Made by a program: the position numbers and the translations under genes. 64,000 bases of DNA, from assembly GCF_022179405.1 (NCBI RefSeq), contig NZ_BPQT01000001.1, forward strand, positions 94,115-158,114, read 5' to 3'. Origin of the DNA: Methylobacterium marchantiae (GTDB lineage: Bacteria; Pseudomonadota; Alphaproteobacteria; Rhizobiales; Beijerinckiaceae). Below the pieces are notes generated by a model. It had not been told where the DNA came from, did not search any database, and was given only the letters and a program-made list of their open reading frames with translations. Below are positions 1-8,966 of the stretch, piece after piece (the first letter of the stretch is position 1; each line of letters opens with the position of its first letter).

Positions 1-766
1 TCAGCTCGACGCCCCGCATGAACGAGAGCTGGGCAATGAGCGAGGGCCCCAGCGCCACGAAGGCGACGATGGCCCAGCCCTGCGGCGTCGGCCAGATCAG
101 GCAGCCGGCGGCCTGTTCGAGGGCGAGCGCGGGGAGGGAGGTGACGAGAGCCGCCAGCGCCATCGCCGAGAAGAAGGTGAGCCCCGACATCTTGGGCCGG
201 TCGGCGAGGGCGACGGTGTATCCGGCATAGAGCAGGCAGGCACCGAGCATCAGCATGTCGCCGACATTGAAGGACAGCGTCGACAGGATGTGCCAGTCAC
301 CGTGCGTCGCAGCCACGGCGGCACCACCGAGGGTGACGACGACGCCGAGGATCTGCGCTCCGGTGACGGCGACGCGGTGGACGACGTAGTTCAGCAGGAT
401 GACGAGGACCGGGATCGCCCCCTGGAACAGGGCGACGTTGACGCCGGTCGTGTAGATGCCGGCGGCGTAGAACAGGCTCGCATAGGCGGTGTAGCCGCAA
501 GCCCCCATCAGCAGGACGTAGCGCCAGTGGCGGGCGATCAGGTGGCGCTCGGCGACGATGCCGCGCCATGCAGGCCAGGCGAGCGCGAGGCAGGCGAAGG
601 CCCAGCGCAGGCAGGTGAGCACCTGGGGCGAGACCTCGCCCACGGCCCATTTGCCCGCGACCACGTTGCCGCCCCAGAGCAGGGTCGTGAACAGCAGGAG
701 CGGATAGGCGGTAGCGGCGGCGCGGGTCTCGACGGACGACCCGGGCGAGGCGGACGGAGAGGTCAT
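1..766 (-). CDS. EamA/DMT family transporter, partial
   Basis: The minus-strand frame opens with ATG at 766 (MTSPSASPGSSVETR) and runs off the left edge, so the C-terminus is missing; 255 codons are visible. The protein is almost entirely hydrophobic, with repeated predicted helices. An early LLWGGNVVAGKWAVGEVSP stretch is typical of the first EamA domain of drug/metabolite (DMT) superfamily exporters. The visible part covers the first EamA repeat and much of the second. Family members are inner-membrane transporters of about 300 residues with ten helices; the substrate cannot be read from the sequence. It is followed on the same strand side by the alkA gene with about 120 bases between. Confidence 0.85.
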   Translation of the reverse strand, partial: MTSPSASPGSSVETRAAATAYPLLLFTTLLWGGNVVAGKWAVGEVSPQVLTCLRWAFACLALAWPAWRGIVAERHLIARHWRYVLLMGACGYTAYASLFYAAGIYTTGVNVALFQGAIPVLVILLNYVVHRVAVTGAQILGVVVTLGGAAVAATHGDWHILSTLSFNVGDMLMLGACLLYAGYTVALADRPKMSGLTFFSAMALAALVTSLPALALEQAAGCLIWPTPQGWAIVAFVALGPSLIAQLSFMRGVEL

Positions 767-887
767 GATCCCTTCGCGGTGAGTTTTCGGTCGGGCGTTT
801 CGCCCGGCGCGGCATCGTCCTTCTGTCCCGGCCGGGACGGATCGAGCAAGGCCGGAGACCGCAGGGCTGCGGCTCGGCGCCCGCACA

Positions 888-1871
888 TCATGCCGTCCGG
901 GGAGGGCGGCGCGGGCCGCGCTTGGTGGGAGAAGGATCGGCGGGAGAAGGATCGGCGGCCGCCATCCGCGCCGCGTCGCTCGCCCAGAGATGAACGGCGG
1001 CATAGGCCCGCCACGGGCGCCAGGCCTCTGCCCGCGCGAGGAGCTGCGCCGATGTCGGTCGACCTTCACCCGTATCGAGGGACCTGAGCAATGCGAGATC
1101 GGACGAGGGCAGCGCATCCGGCTCGCGCAGGATGCGCAAGGCGATGTACTGCGCCGTCCATTCGCCGATGCCGCTCAGCGCCTTGAGGGCGGTCACCGCC
1201 GGATCGAGGCCACGGCCGCGGCCGAACAGATCCGGATGCGCACAAGCCTCGGCCGCAAGCGCGCTAATCGCCCTGCCGCGTGCCCCGGGCATGCCGAGCG
1301 CGGCTGCCACGTCGACCTCGCGCAGGCGGTCTGGCGTCGGAAACAGATGGGTCAGGCCGGCCTCGGCGCGAGCCGGCTTCACCGGTTCGCCGAAGGCGGA
1401 TACCAGGCGTCCGGCGAGGCGGGTCGCCGCACCCACCGAGACCTGCTGTCCGAGGATGGCGCGCACCGCGATCTCGAACCCGTCCCAGGCGCCCGGAACC
1501 CTCAAACCGGGCCGCTCGGCCACGAGCCGTGCGAGGTGGGGATCGCGCGACAGCGCGGCCGCGATGACGATGGGGTCGGCATCGAGATCGAACATCGGCC
1601 GCAGCCGGGCCAGAACCTGCGGCACGACCTGCCGGTCCGGATGATCGATCGTCGCCACGAGGGCGTCGCCGACACCCGGTGCCACCGAGACGGTGCCGTG
1701 ACGGCCGCCGAGAAACACGGTCCGCGTATAGGCATTCCCCGTCACCACCTCGACGCCGGGAATGGCCCGGCCGCCGAGATAGGCCAGGATCGCGGGCCAG
1801 TCATAGGGCGGCGTGTAGGGCAGGGTGATCGTCTGGGTCACGACAGGCTCCGGCCTCCCCATGGATCGCAT
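888..1871 (-). CDS. alkA: DNA-3-methyladenine glycosylase II (AlkA-like)
   Basis: A base-excision-repair glycosylase that removes alkylated bases from DNA in the cytoplasm. From ATG 1871 the product is 327 residues. It has an AlkA N-terminal domain (about residues 10-120) followed by a helix-hairpin-helix-GPD fold. The hairpin LSGIGEWTAQYIALR lies near residues 232-246 and the expected catalytic aspartate near 258 (PSSDLALL). The frame stays open further upstream, but that part overlaps the divergent adaptor gene, so ATG 1871 or ATG 1862 is preferred; neither has a clear Shine-Dalgarno sequence. No Ada-type methyltransferase domain is present. The C-terminal 20 residues are Pro/Ser/Lys rich and probably disordered. 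Confidence 0.88.
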   Translation of the reverse strand: MRSMGRPEPVVTQTITLPYTPPYDWPAILAYLGGRAIPGVEVVTGNAYTRTVFLGGRHGTVSVAPGVGDALVATIDHPDRQVVPQVLARLRPMFDLDADPIVIAAALSRDPHLARLVAERPGLRVPGAWDGFEIAVRAILGQQVSVGAATRLAGRLVSAFGEPVKPARAEAGLTHLFPTPDRLREVDVAAALGMPGARGRAISALAAEACAHPDLFGRGRGLDPAVTALKALSGIGEWTAQYIALRILREPDALPSSDLALLRSLDTGEGRPTSAQLLARAEAWRPWRAYAAVHLWASDAARMAAADPSPADPSPTKRGPRRPPRTA

Positions 1872-2022
1872 GCCGGCGCGCGACCAAGAAACCCAGACCA
1901 AGAAACCCATGCCGGGCGGGACAATTGGGTAGGCACGGTATCGGCTTGCCCGCCGACGCTGTATCCGTTCACAGAACGAACGCGGCTTGTCGACCGCGAG
2001 GCCGGGGAGGGCGGTTCTGGTG

Positions 2023-3084
2023 ATGTGGCTACGGGTCGTGCTCATCGCCTGCGTCGTGGCCGGCCTCGGAATCTTCGCGGCGAGCGACCCCGGTACGGCC
2101 CTCCTCGCCGAATTGCGCGAACGGATCGCGCCCGCCCCGCCGGCACCGCGTCACCTCCCGGCCCAGCGCACCGCCATCGAGGATGGGCGCACCGTGGTCC
2201 GGCTGAAGCCGGAAGAGCGCGAACGCCTCGGCATCGAGACCCAGGTCCGATCCTCAGCTCCCCATCGTGAGGAACTCCAGGCCTATGGCAGCGTCCTCGA
2301 CGTCGCCCGCGTCACCGACCTGACCAATGCCTATGCCAGCGCCAAGGCGCAGCTGCAGACGGCGCAGGCCCGCGTCGAGGTCTCCCGCAACGCCTTCCAG
2401 CGGGCGAAGAACCTCGGACCCTACGCCACCACGGTTCAGGTCGAGACCACCGAGGGCACGTTCCAGACCGATCAGGCCTCGCTGGCGGCAGCGGAATCCC
2501 AGGTCCGCACCCTCGCGGCCACGGCGCAGCAGGAATGGGGCCCGGTGATCGGCCGGGCCATCGTCGAGCGCTCGCCGGCCATCACCCGCCTGATCGAGCG
2601 CGTCGACTTCCTGGTCCAGGTCACCCTCCCCCCCGGAGAGAGCCTGAAGGGCCAGCCCTCCGCCGCCTTCGCCGAGGTGCCGCCGCAGAGCGTGCGCATC
2701 GCCCTGCGCTACGTCTCGCCGGCCACCCGCACGGACCAGCGCATCCAGGGCCTGAGTTTCTTCTACACGTTGCCCGGCGACAGCGGCTTCCTGCCCGGCA
2801 TGAGCATGCTCGCCTTCCTCGGCTCCGACCGCACCGTCACCGGCATCAGCGTGCCCGAGGATGCCGTCGTGCATTGGCAGGGGGGCACCTGGATCTACCG
2901 GGCGGTGGCGCCCAACGCCTTCGCGCGCCACGCGCTGAAGGCCGACCCGCCGATGTCGGCGGATTCCTACGTGGTAGAGGACCTGCCCGGCGAGACCGAG
3001 ATCGTGCTGACGGGAGCCCAGGCGCTCCTGTCCGAGGAGATGAAGAGCCTGCTCTCCGTCTCGGGCGGCGTGGACGACGACTGA
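2023..3084 (+). CDS. RND efflux periplasmic adaptor (membrane fusion protein)
   Basis: Periplasmic adaptor that should link the RND pump encoded one base downstream to an outer-membrane channel. It has 353 residues from ATG 2023, which has a GGGGAGG about 13 bases upstream; an in-frame TTG at 1987 is a weaker start. The N-terminus is a single membrane anchor or signal (WLRVVLIACVVAGLGIFAA). A short alpha-helical hairpin follows (about residues 80-170, rich in Ala/Gln) and then a beta-barrel/membrane-proximal region. It is short for a CzcB/CusB protein and the lipoyl halves are hard to see, so it is a divergent member. Its substrate is inferred only from the HME-type pump partner. Confidence 0.8.
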   Translation: MWLRVVLIACVVAGLGIFAASDPGTALLAELRERIAPAPPAPRHLPAQRTAIEDGRTVVRLKPEERERLGIETQVRSSAPHREELQAYGSVLDVARVTDLTNAYASAKAQLQTAQARVEVSRNAFQRAKNLGPYATTVQVETTEGTFQTDQASLAAAESQVRTLAATAQQEWGPVIGRAIVERSPAITRLIERVDFLVQVTLPPGESLKGQPSAAFAEVPPQSVRIALRYVSPATRTDQRIQGLSFFYTLPGDSGFLPGMSMLAFLGSDRTVTGISVPEDAVVHWQGGTWIYRAVAPNAFARHALKADPPMSADSYVVEDLPGETEIVLTGAQALLSEEMKSLLSVSGGVDDD

Positions 3085-3085
3085 C

Positions 3086-6000
3086 GTGAGCGACCTCCCG
3101 ACTGGCCCCCAGAGTGGTCCACAGGCGGCCCTCGTCGCCTTCGCGGTGCGCTTTCGCGGCATCGTCCTGGCGCTGAGCCTGGCGCTCGCCGGCTATGGCA
3201 TCTTCGTGCTGGCGGATGCCAAGTACGATGTGTTCCCCGAATTCGCGCCGCCCTCCGTGGTGGTCCAGACCGAAGCGCCCGGCCTCAACCCCGAACAGGT
3301 GGAGGTGCTGGTCACCCAGCCGATCGAGGTGGCGGTGAACGGCCTGCCGGGCATCGAATCCCTGCGGTCGAGCTCGATCCAGGGCCTGTCGGTGATCACC
3401 GTCACCTTCGGCAACGGCAGCGACGTCTACCGCGTCCGCCAGCTCGTCACCGAGCGGCTCACCGCCCTTGCCGGCCGCCTGCCCCAGGGCGTGCTGCCTC
3501 CGGCGATGACGGCGCTCACCTCGGCCACCAGCACCGTGCTCCTCGTCGGGCTCACCTCGGAGCGGCGCTCGGACCTCGACCTGCGCACCCTCGCGGACTG
3601 GACCGTGCGCCTGCGGCTGCTGGCGGTACCGGGCGTCGCCCAGGTCTCGGTCTATGGCGGTGCCGTGCGCTCGCTCCAGGTCCAGATCCGCCCGGCGGAC
3701 CTGATCCGCTACAATATCGGCATGAACGACGTGCTGGCCGCCGCCCGCAAGGCCACCGGCGTGCGCGGCGCCGGTTTCGTCGACACGATCAACCAGCGCG
3801 TCACCCTCCAGACCGCGGGTCAGTCCCTGAGCCCCGAGGAACTGGCCCGCACCGTCCTCATCAACGAGGGCGGGGCGAGCGTGACGCTCGGCGACGTCGC
3901 TACCGTGGTCGCCGCCGGCGAGCCGCCGATCAGCGCCGCGCTGGTGGACGGCAAGCGCGGCGTGCTCCTCATGGTCGGTGCGCAATACGGTGCCAATACC
4001 CGCGAGGTCACCGCCCGCGTCGAGGCCGCCCTCGAAGACCTGCGTCCGGCCCTCGACCGGGAGGGCGTCGGCCTGCGCGCGGACCTGTTCCGGCCGGCGA
4101 ACTTCATCACCATCGCCAATGCCAACGTGCTCCAGGCCCTCGGCCTCGGCGGCATCCTCGTCGTCGTCGTGCTGTTCGCCTTCCTCTACGATTGGCGCAC
4201 CTGCGTGATCTCGTCGGTGGCGATCCCGCTGTCGCTCATCGCCGCCGTGGTGGCGCTCCAGGCCATGGGCGAGAGCCTCAACACCATGACGCTCGGAGGC
4301 CTCGCCATCGCCATCGGCGAGGTGGTGGACGACGCGGTGATCGGCGTCGAGAACGTGGTCCGGCGCCTGCGCGAGAACCGGCGACGTCCGGCGCCCAGGC
4401 CGGAGGGGAGGGTGGTGATCGACGCCATCCTCGAAGTCCGCACGGCGGTGGCCTACGCCACCTTCGCGGTGCTGCTGGTGTTCCTGCCGGTGCTGGTCCT
4501 GTCGGGCATCGCCGGCAAGCTGTTCGCGCCGCTCGCCCTCGCCTACATCCTCGCGGTGGTGGCCTCGCTCGCCGTGGCGCTCACCGTCACCCCCGCCCTG
4601 TCGATGCTGCTCCTGACCGGGCGACGCGACACCGACACGCGCGACCCGCCCGTGATGCGCTGGTCGCGCGGCGGCTATACCCGCCTCCTGCAGCGGATCA
4701 ACCGCGCGCCGCGCACGATCATCGCCTTCGGAATCCTGGTGACCCTGGCGGGAGCCGCGGCGACACCGTTCTTCGGCAACACCTTCCTGCCGGACCTGAA
4801 GGAAGGCCACCTGATCCTGCACATGGCGGCGTCTCCGGGCACGTCGCTCGGGGAATCCATGCGGCTCGGCGGCCGCATCACCGGCGAACTCCTGAAGATC
4901 CCCGGCATCCGCTCCGTCGCCTCGCAGATCGGCCGCGCCGAGGCCGGCCAGGACACGGCCGGCACCCATTACAGCGAGATCCATATCGACCTCGAGCCTG
5001 GCCTCGACGGCGCCGGGCAGGGCAGGGCAGAGGCGGCGATCCGCAGATTGATGGCAGGGTTCCCCGGCGCCGCCTTCTCGCTCAAGACCTTCCTCACCGA
5101 GCGCATCGAGGAGACGGTCTCGGGCTATACCGCACCCGTCGTCGTCAACGTCTTCGGCAACGACCTCGCCCGGATCGAGGCGGCGGCGCGCGACATCGCC
5201 CGCGAACTCGCCGAGGTGCGCGGGGCGGCGGACATCCAGCAGGCCTCCCCGGCGGGGTTGCCTCAGATCAATGTGGGTCTCCGACCCAACGACCTGCGCC
5301 ATTGGGGCCTCTCGGCGGTGGAGGTGATGGAGGTGGTGCGCACCGCATACCAGGGCGACGTGGTCGGTCAGACCTACGAGGGCAACGCGGTCTTCAACGT
5401 CCTCGTCATCCTCGATTCCGGGGCGAGGGGACGTCTCACCGCCGTGGGCGACCTCCCCTTGCGATCGTCGAACGGCCGCTTCATCCGACTCTCCCAGGTG
5501 GCGGACATCTACGAGACCTCGGCCCGGTATCAGGTGCAGCACCAGGGTGCCCAGCGGGTCCAGGTCATCACCGCCAACGTCACGGGGCGCGACGTCGCCT
5601 CCTTCGTCGAGGCCGCGCGGCGCAAGATCGCCAAGGAGGTGGCCCTGCCGACCGGGGTCTATGTGAGCTTTTCCGGCTCGGCCGAGGAACAGGCGCGGGC
5701 CAAGCGCGACCTGTTGCTGTTCTCCGGCTTCGCCGGCCTCGGCATCGTGCTGCTCCTCGCCGTGGTCACCGGCAGCGTGCGCAACCTCATGCTGGTGCTG
5801 GTCAACCTGCCCTTCGCCTTCGTCGGCGGCGTGCTCGCCGTCTTCGCTACCGGCGCCGTGCTGTCGCTGGGCTCCATCGTCGGCTTCGTGACCCTGTTCG
5901 GCATCTCCTTGCGCAACACGATCATGATGATCTCGCATTACGAGCATCTCGTCGCCATCGAGGGCCGGCCCTGGGATCGCGACACTGCGGTGGAGGGCGC

Positions 6001-6262
6001 CGCCGATCGCCTCGTGCCGATCCTGATGACGTCGCTGGTCACCGGCCTCGGTCTGCTGCCCCTGGCCTTGGGGGCCGGCGAGCCCGGCCGCGAGATCGAG
6101 GGGCCGATGGCCGTCGTCATCCTCGGCGGCCTCGTGACCTCGACGATCCTGAACCTCATGATCCTCCCGACCCTGGCGCTCCGCTACGGCCGGTTCACCG
6201 CCGATGGGGGCAGGGCGCCGGACGACGCGGCGGGCTCGGCCAATCGGCGCGCCTATCCCTGA
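3086..6262 (+). CDS. HME-type RND efflux permease (CusA/CzcA family)
   Basis: Proton-driven inner-membrane pump of the heavy-metal efflux (HME) group of RND transporters. At 1058 residues it has the usual length. It starts at GTG 3086, one base after the adaptor stop, so the two genes are translationally coupled. The transmembrane helix 4 region (about residues 405-425) carries IAIGEVVDDAVIGVENVV, the acidic signature of HME pumps. Two large periplasmic loops and 12 predicted helices in two repeats are apparent. No outer-membrane factor is encoded nearby, so it must use one encoded elsewhere. The stop codon abuts the stop codon of the convergent arsB gene. Metal specificity cannot be assigned from sequence alone. 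Confidence 0.9.
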   Translation: MSDLPTGPQSGPQAALVAFAVRFRGIVLALSLALAGYGIFVLADAKYDVFPEFAPPSVVVQTEAPGLNPEQVEVLVTQPIEVAVNGLPGIESLRSSSIQGLSVITVTFGNGSDVYRVRQLVTERLTALAGRLPQGVLPPAMTALTSATSTVLLVGLTSERRSDLDLRTLADWTVRLRLLAVPGVAQVSVYGGAVRSLQVQIRPADLIRYNIGMNDVLAAARKATGVRGAGFVDTINQRVTLQTAGQSLSPEELARTVLINEGGASVTLGDVATVVAAGEPPISAALVDGKRGVLLMVGAQYGANTREVTARVEAALEDLRPALDREGVGLRADLFRPANFITIANANVLQALGLGGILVVVVLFAFLYDWRTCVISSVAIPLSLIAAVVALQAMGESLNTMTLGGLAIAIGEVVDDAVIGVENVVRRLRENRRRPAPRPEGRVVIDAILEVRTAVAYATFAVLLVFLPVLVLSGIAGKLFAPLALAYILAVVASLAVALTVTPALSMLLLTGRRDTDTRDPPVMRWSRGGYTRLLQRINRAPRTIIAFGILVTLAGAAATPFFGNTFLPDLKEGHLILHMAASPGTSLGESMRLGGRITGELLKIPGIRSVASQIGRAEAGQDTAGTHYSEIHIDLEPGLDGAGQGRAEAAIRRLMAGFPGAAFSLKTFLTERIEETVSGYTAPVVVNVFGNDLARIEAAARDIARELAEVRGAADIQQASPAGLPQINVGLRPNDLRHWGLSAVEVMEVVRTAYQGDVVGQTYEGNAVFNVLVILDSGARGRLTAVGDLPLRSSNGRFIRLSQVADIYETSARYQVQHQGAQRVQVITANVTGRDVASFVEAARRKIAKEVALPTGVYVSFSGSAEEQARAKRDLLLFSGFAGLGIVLLLAVVTGSVRNLMLVLVNLPFAFVGGVLAVFATGAVLSLGSIVGFVTLFGISLRNTIMMISHYEHLVAIEGRPWDRDTAVEGAADRLVPILMTSLVTGLGLLPLALGAGEPGREIEGPMAVVILGGLVTSTILNLMILPTLALRYGRFTADGGRAPDDAAGSANRRAYP

Positions 6263-7576
6263 TCACGGCGGTCCGAGGATCGGGAGCCAGAATGCGAGCG
6301 CGAGGAGCGTCGCCAGCAGCACCGGCGGGGTGATGACGAGGCCGACCTTCATGTACTGGCCCCAGCCGATCCTCTTCCCCTTGCCGGCCAGGACATGCAG
6401 CCACAGGAGCGTCGCGAGACTCCCGATGGGCGTGAGCTTCGGACCGAGGTCGCAGCCGATGACGTTGGCGTAGATCATGAGTTCGCGCATGAGCGGCGAC
6501 AGGTCGGGGGCCTGCTGGATCGACAGCGCACCGAGGAGAACGCTCGGCATGTTGTTCATCACCGAGGAGAGGATGGCGGCGGAAAACCCCGTTCCCACCG
6601 TGGCCACCCACGGGCCGTGACCGGCGAGCCGGGCGAGACCCTGCGCAAGATGATCGGTGAGGCCGGCATTCTTCAGCCCGTAGACCACGAGATACATGCC
6701 GATGCTGAACAGCACGATCTGCCAGGGAGCGCCGGCCAGCACCGCGCGGATCGGGATGACGCCGCCATCGAAGCCGGAGAACCAGCGGCCGGCCAGAGCC
6801 AGGAGCACGAGGGCCCCTGCGCCCGTGACCACCGAAACCGGCACCTCGAACGGCGCGGTGACGAAATAGGCGGCGAGCAACAGGGCGAGAAGCGGGAAGG
6901 CCGCCCTGAACACCACCGGATCCTTCACGGCCGAGCGCGGGGATTCGAGATCGGCCACGGCGTAGGATCGAGGAATGTCGCGCCTGTAGAACAGCCACAG
7001 GACCAGCAGGGTTGCGGCGAGCGAGACGAGGTTCACGGGCACCATCACCGCCGCGTAGCGTCCGAACGAGATTCCGAAGAAATTGGCGCTGACGATGTTG
7101 ACGAGGTTGGAGATCGCCAGCGGCAGGCTGGTCGAGTCGGCGACGAAGCCGCAGGCGATGATGAAGGCCATGGCGGCCGCCGGCTTGAAGTCGAGGCGGA
7201 GCAGGATGGCGAGCACGATGGGCGTGAGCAGCAGCGCCGCGCCATCATTGGCGAACACCGCCGCGATGGCCGCCCCGAGCAGGATCACCAGGGGGAACAG
7301 AAGCCCTCCCTTGCCGCCGCCGAACCGGGCGATGTGGAGCGCCGCCCAGTGGAAGAACCCGGCCTCGTCGAGGAGGAGGGAGATGACGATCAGGGCGACG
7401 AAGGTGAAGGTGGCGTCCCAGACGATGTGCCAGACGGTTGGGATATCGCCGGGATGGATCACCCCGACGGCCAGGGCGACGGCGGCGCCGACGAGGGCGC
7501 TCCATCCGATCCCGAGACCCTTGGGTTGCCAGACGACGAAGACGAGGGTGACGATGAAGATACTGAGCGCGAGCAT
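6263..7576 (-). CDS. arsB: Arsenite efflux transporter ArsB
   Basis: Inner-membrane arsenite exporter of the ArsB/NhaD (ion transporter) superfamily, 437 residues with about 11-12 hydrophobic helices. Typical ArsB blocks are visible: [15 protein letters not shown] near residue 340 and [20 protein letters not shown] near 375-395. It is the last gene of the arsenic operon, 36 bases after the Grx-type arsC. Together they would reduce arsenate and expel arsenite. No ArsA ATPase gene is present, so it probably works as a secondary transporter. Confidence 0.9.
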   Translation of the reverse strand: MLALSIFIVTLVFVVWQPKGLGIGWSALVGAAVALAVGVIHPGDIPTVWHIVWDATFTFVALIVISLLLDEAGFFHWAALHIARFGGGKGGLLFPLVILLGAAIAAVFANDGAALLLTPIVLAILLRLDFKPAAAMAFIIACGFVADSTSLPLAISNLVNIVSANFFGISFGRYAAVMVPVNLVSLAATLLVLWLFYRRDIPRSYAVADLESPRSAVKDPVVFRAAFPLLALLLAAYFVTAPFEVPVSVVTGAGALVLLALAGRWFSGFDGGVIPIRAVLAGAPWQIVLFSIGMYLVVYGLKNAGLTDHLAQGLARLAGHGPWVATVGTGFSAAILSSVMNNMPSVLLGALSIQQAPDLSPLMRELMIYANVIGCDLGPKLTPIGSLATLLWLHVLAGKGKRIGWGQYMKVGLVITPPVLLATLLALAFWLPILGPP

Positions 7577-7612
7577 CGGAACCGCTTCTTGTTCTTGACG
7601 GAGCGATGGGTC

Positions 7613-8041
7613 TCAGGCGGTGGCGACGCGGCGCCCGTGCTCGTCGAGGACGCGTTCTCCGTCCTCCTTGACGAACTCGCCCTGCTGGGGCGGGAGCAGG
7701 TCGAGCACCGCCTCGGACGGACGGCAGAGGGCGACTCCCTTCGGCGTGACGACGATAGGGCGGTTCAGCAGGATCGGGTGCCCCGCGATCGCATCGAGCA
7801 ACCGGTCTTCGGACAGCGAGGCATCGGCGAGGCCCAGTTCGGAATAGGGCGTCCCTTTCTCCCGCAGGAGGTCGCGCAGGGTGATCCCGGCGCGCTGGGC
7901 GAGCCGGCGCACCATCGTCCGGGACGGCGGCGTCTTGAGGTACTCGATCACATGCGGCTCAATGCCGGCGTTGCGGATGAGCGCCAGGGTGTTGCGCGAG
8001 GTGCCGCAATCCGGGTTGTGATAGATCACGACGTCCATCAC
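7613..8041 (-). CDS. arsC: Glutaredoxin-dependent arsenate reductase
   Basis: Cytoplasmic arsenate reductase of the ArsC/Spx thioredoxin-fold family, 142 residues, the normal length. The catalytic cysteine is Cys12 in YHNPDCGTSRNT, and the conserved RPIVVTPKGVALCRP block near residue 94 carries the arginines that bind the oxyanion. The start overlaps the end of the ArsR-ArsC fusion gene by four bases (ATGA-type coupling). It uses glutathione/glutaredoxin as reductant in characterised homologues, whereas the upstream reductase domain uses a different fold, so the operon encodes two mechanistically different reductases. Confidence 0.93.
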   Translation of the reverse strand: MMDVVIYHNPDCGTSRNTLALIRNAGIEPHVIEYLKTPPSRTMVRRLAQRAGITLRDLLREKGTPYSELGLADASLSEDRLLDAIAGHPILLNRPIVVTPKGVALCRPSEAVLDLLPPQQGEFVKEDGERVLDEHGRRVATA

Positions 8042-8919
8042 GCGACCTCCGAACGGGGCGAGGTGGCGCCGGCCTGATGGCCGATCTCGCGGACCCGGGC
8101 CGTCAGGGTGACGTCGTCGAGGCTCGACACCGGCAGGGCGAGGAAAGCCGAGATCCGGTTCCTGAGGTAGCGCTGGGCGGTGACGAACGCGGTCTTCCGC
8201 TCGATCTCGCTACCCTCGACCGCGGCCGGGTCCTCGATGCCCCAGTGGGCGGTCACCGGCTGGCCGGGCCAGAACGGGCAGGCCTCGCCGGCGGCGTTGT
8301 CACAGACCGTGAACACGAAATCCATGATCGGCGCGTCGGCGCCGGAAAACTCGTCCCAGGACTTCGAGCGCAGGCCTGTCGTCGGGTAGTCGCTCTCGCG
8401 CAGAACCTGGAGCGCCATCGGGTTCACCTCCGGCTTGGGCTGGCTGCCGGCTGAGAAGGAACGGAAACGTCCTTGTCCGTCCTTGGCCAGCATCGCCTCG
8501 GCGAGGATGGAGCGGGCCGAGTTGCCGGTGCACAGGAACAGGACGTTGTAGACGCGGTCAGGCATGGGCGGTGTCTCCGGTGGCGTGCAGCAGGCGGACA
8601 AGGCGGCGACGGCCGGGGCGCAGACCTCGTGACGCCCCTGGCAGCAATCGCGCATGAGGAACTGGATCAGGTCCGACAGGTCCGGGTAGGCGGCGCTGTA
8701 GATGATCGACCGACCCTCGCGGCGCGAGGTGACGAGGCCGGCATGGCTGAGCTCCTTCAGGTGGAACGACAGGTTGGTGCCGGACACGGCGACCGCCTCG
8801 GCCAGAATCCCGGCAGCCATGCCGTCCGGCCCGGCGGTGACGAGCTGGCGTACGATGCGCAGGCGATGTTCCTGACCGAGCGCCGCGAAGGCGGCGATGG
8901 CTTGCCGTTCGTCCATCAT
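8038..8919 (-). CDS. ArsR regulator fused to LMW-phosphatase-type arsenate reductase
   Basis: A 293-residue protein made of two normally separate proteins. Residues 1-115 are an ArsR/SmtB winged-helix repressor (SGTNLSFHLKELSHAGLV recognition helix; cysteines 92, 93 and 100, then 110 and 111, as a candidate As(III) site like the C-terminal CC-x-C site of Acidithiobacillus ArsR). Residues 123-270 are a low-molecular-weight phosphatase-type arsenate reductase, with P-loop LFLCTGNSARS (Cys130) and a VCDNAAGEACP block giving Cys206 and Cys214 as candidate relay cysteines. It is the first gene of the arsenic operon and faces arsH across a 47-base region with a candidate operator. It presumably represses both transcription units until arsenite binds. 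Confidence 0.9.
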   Translation of the reverse strand: MMDERQAIAAFAALGQEHRLRIVRQLVTAGPDGMAAGILAEAVAVSGTNLSFHLKELSHAGLVTSRREGRSIIYSAAYPDLSDLIQFLMRDCCQGRHEVCAPAVAALSACCTPPETPPMPDRVYNVLFLCTGNSARSILAEAMLAKDGQGRFRSFSAGSQPKPEVNPMALQVLRESDYPTTGLRSKSWDEFSGADAPIMDFVFTVCDNAAGEACPFWPGQPVTAHWGIEDPAAVEGSEIERKTAFVTAQRYLRNRISAFLALPVSSLDDVTLTARVREIGHQAGATSPRSEVA

Positions 8920-8920
8920 G

Positions 8921-8947
8921 ATGTCAATATCTCAATCATCATTGAAA
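8921..8947. promoter_or_regulatory. Candidate ArsR operator in the arsR-arsH divergent region
   Basis: The only space between the divergent arsR-arsC fusion and arsH genes holds an AT-rich imperfect inverted repeat, TCAAT (8924-8928) and ATTGA (8941-8945), separated by 12 bases. ArsR-family repressors bind such dyads in divergent ars promoters. This is inference from position and symmetry; no -35/-10 pair was assigned. Confidence 0.4.
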
Positions 8948-8966
8948 CGTAGAGGACAGAAGCTCC

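Noticed and set aside
2846-5947. A 1033-codon open frame on the minus strand opposite the first RND pump
   Set aside because: It is an antisense shadow: composition is Asp/Glu/His/Arg-rich low complexity, no family resemblance, and the plus strand encodes a clear RND permease.
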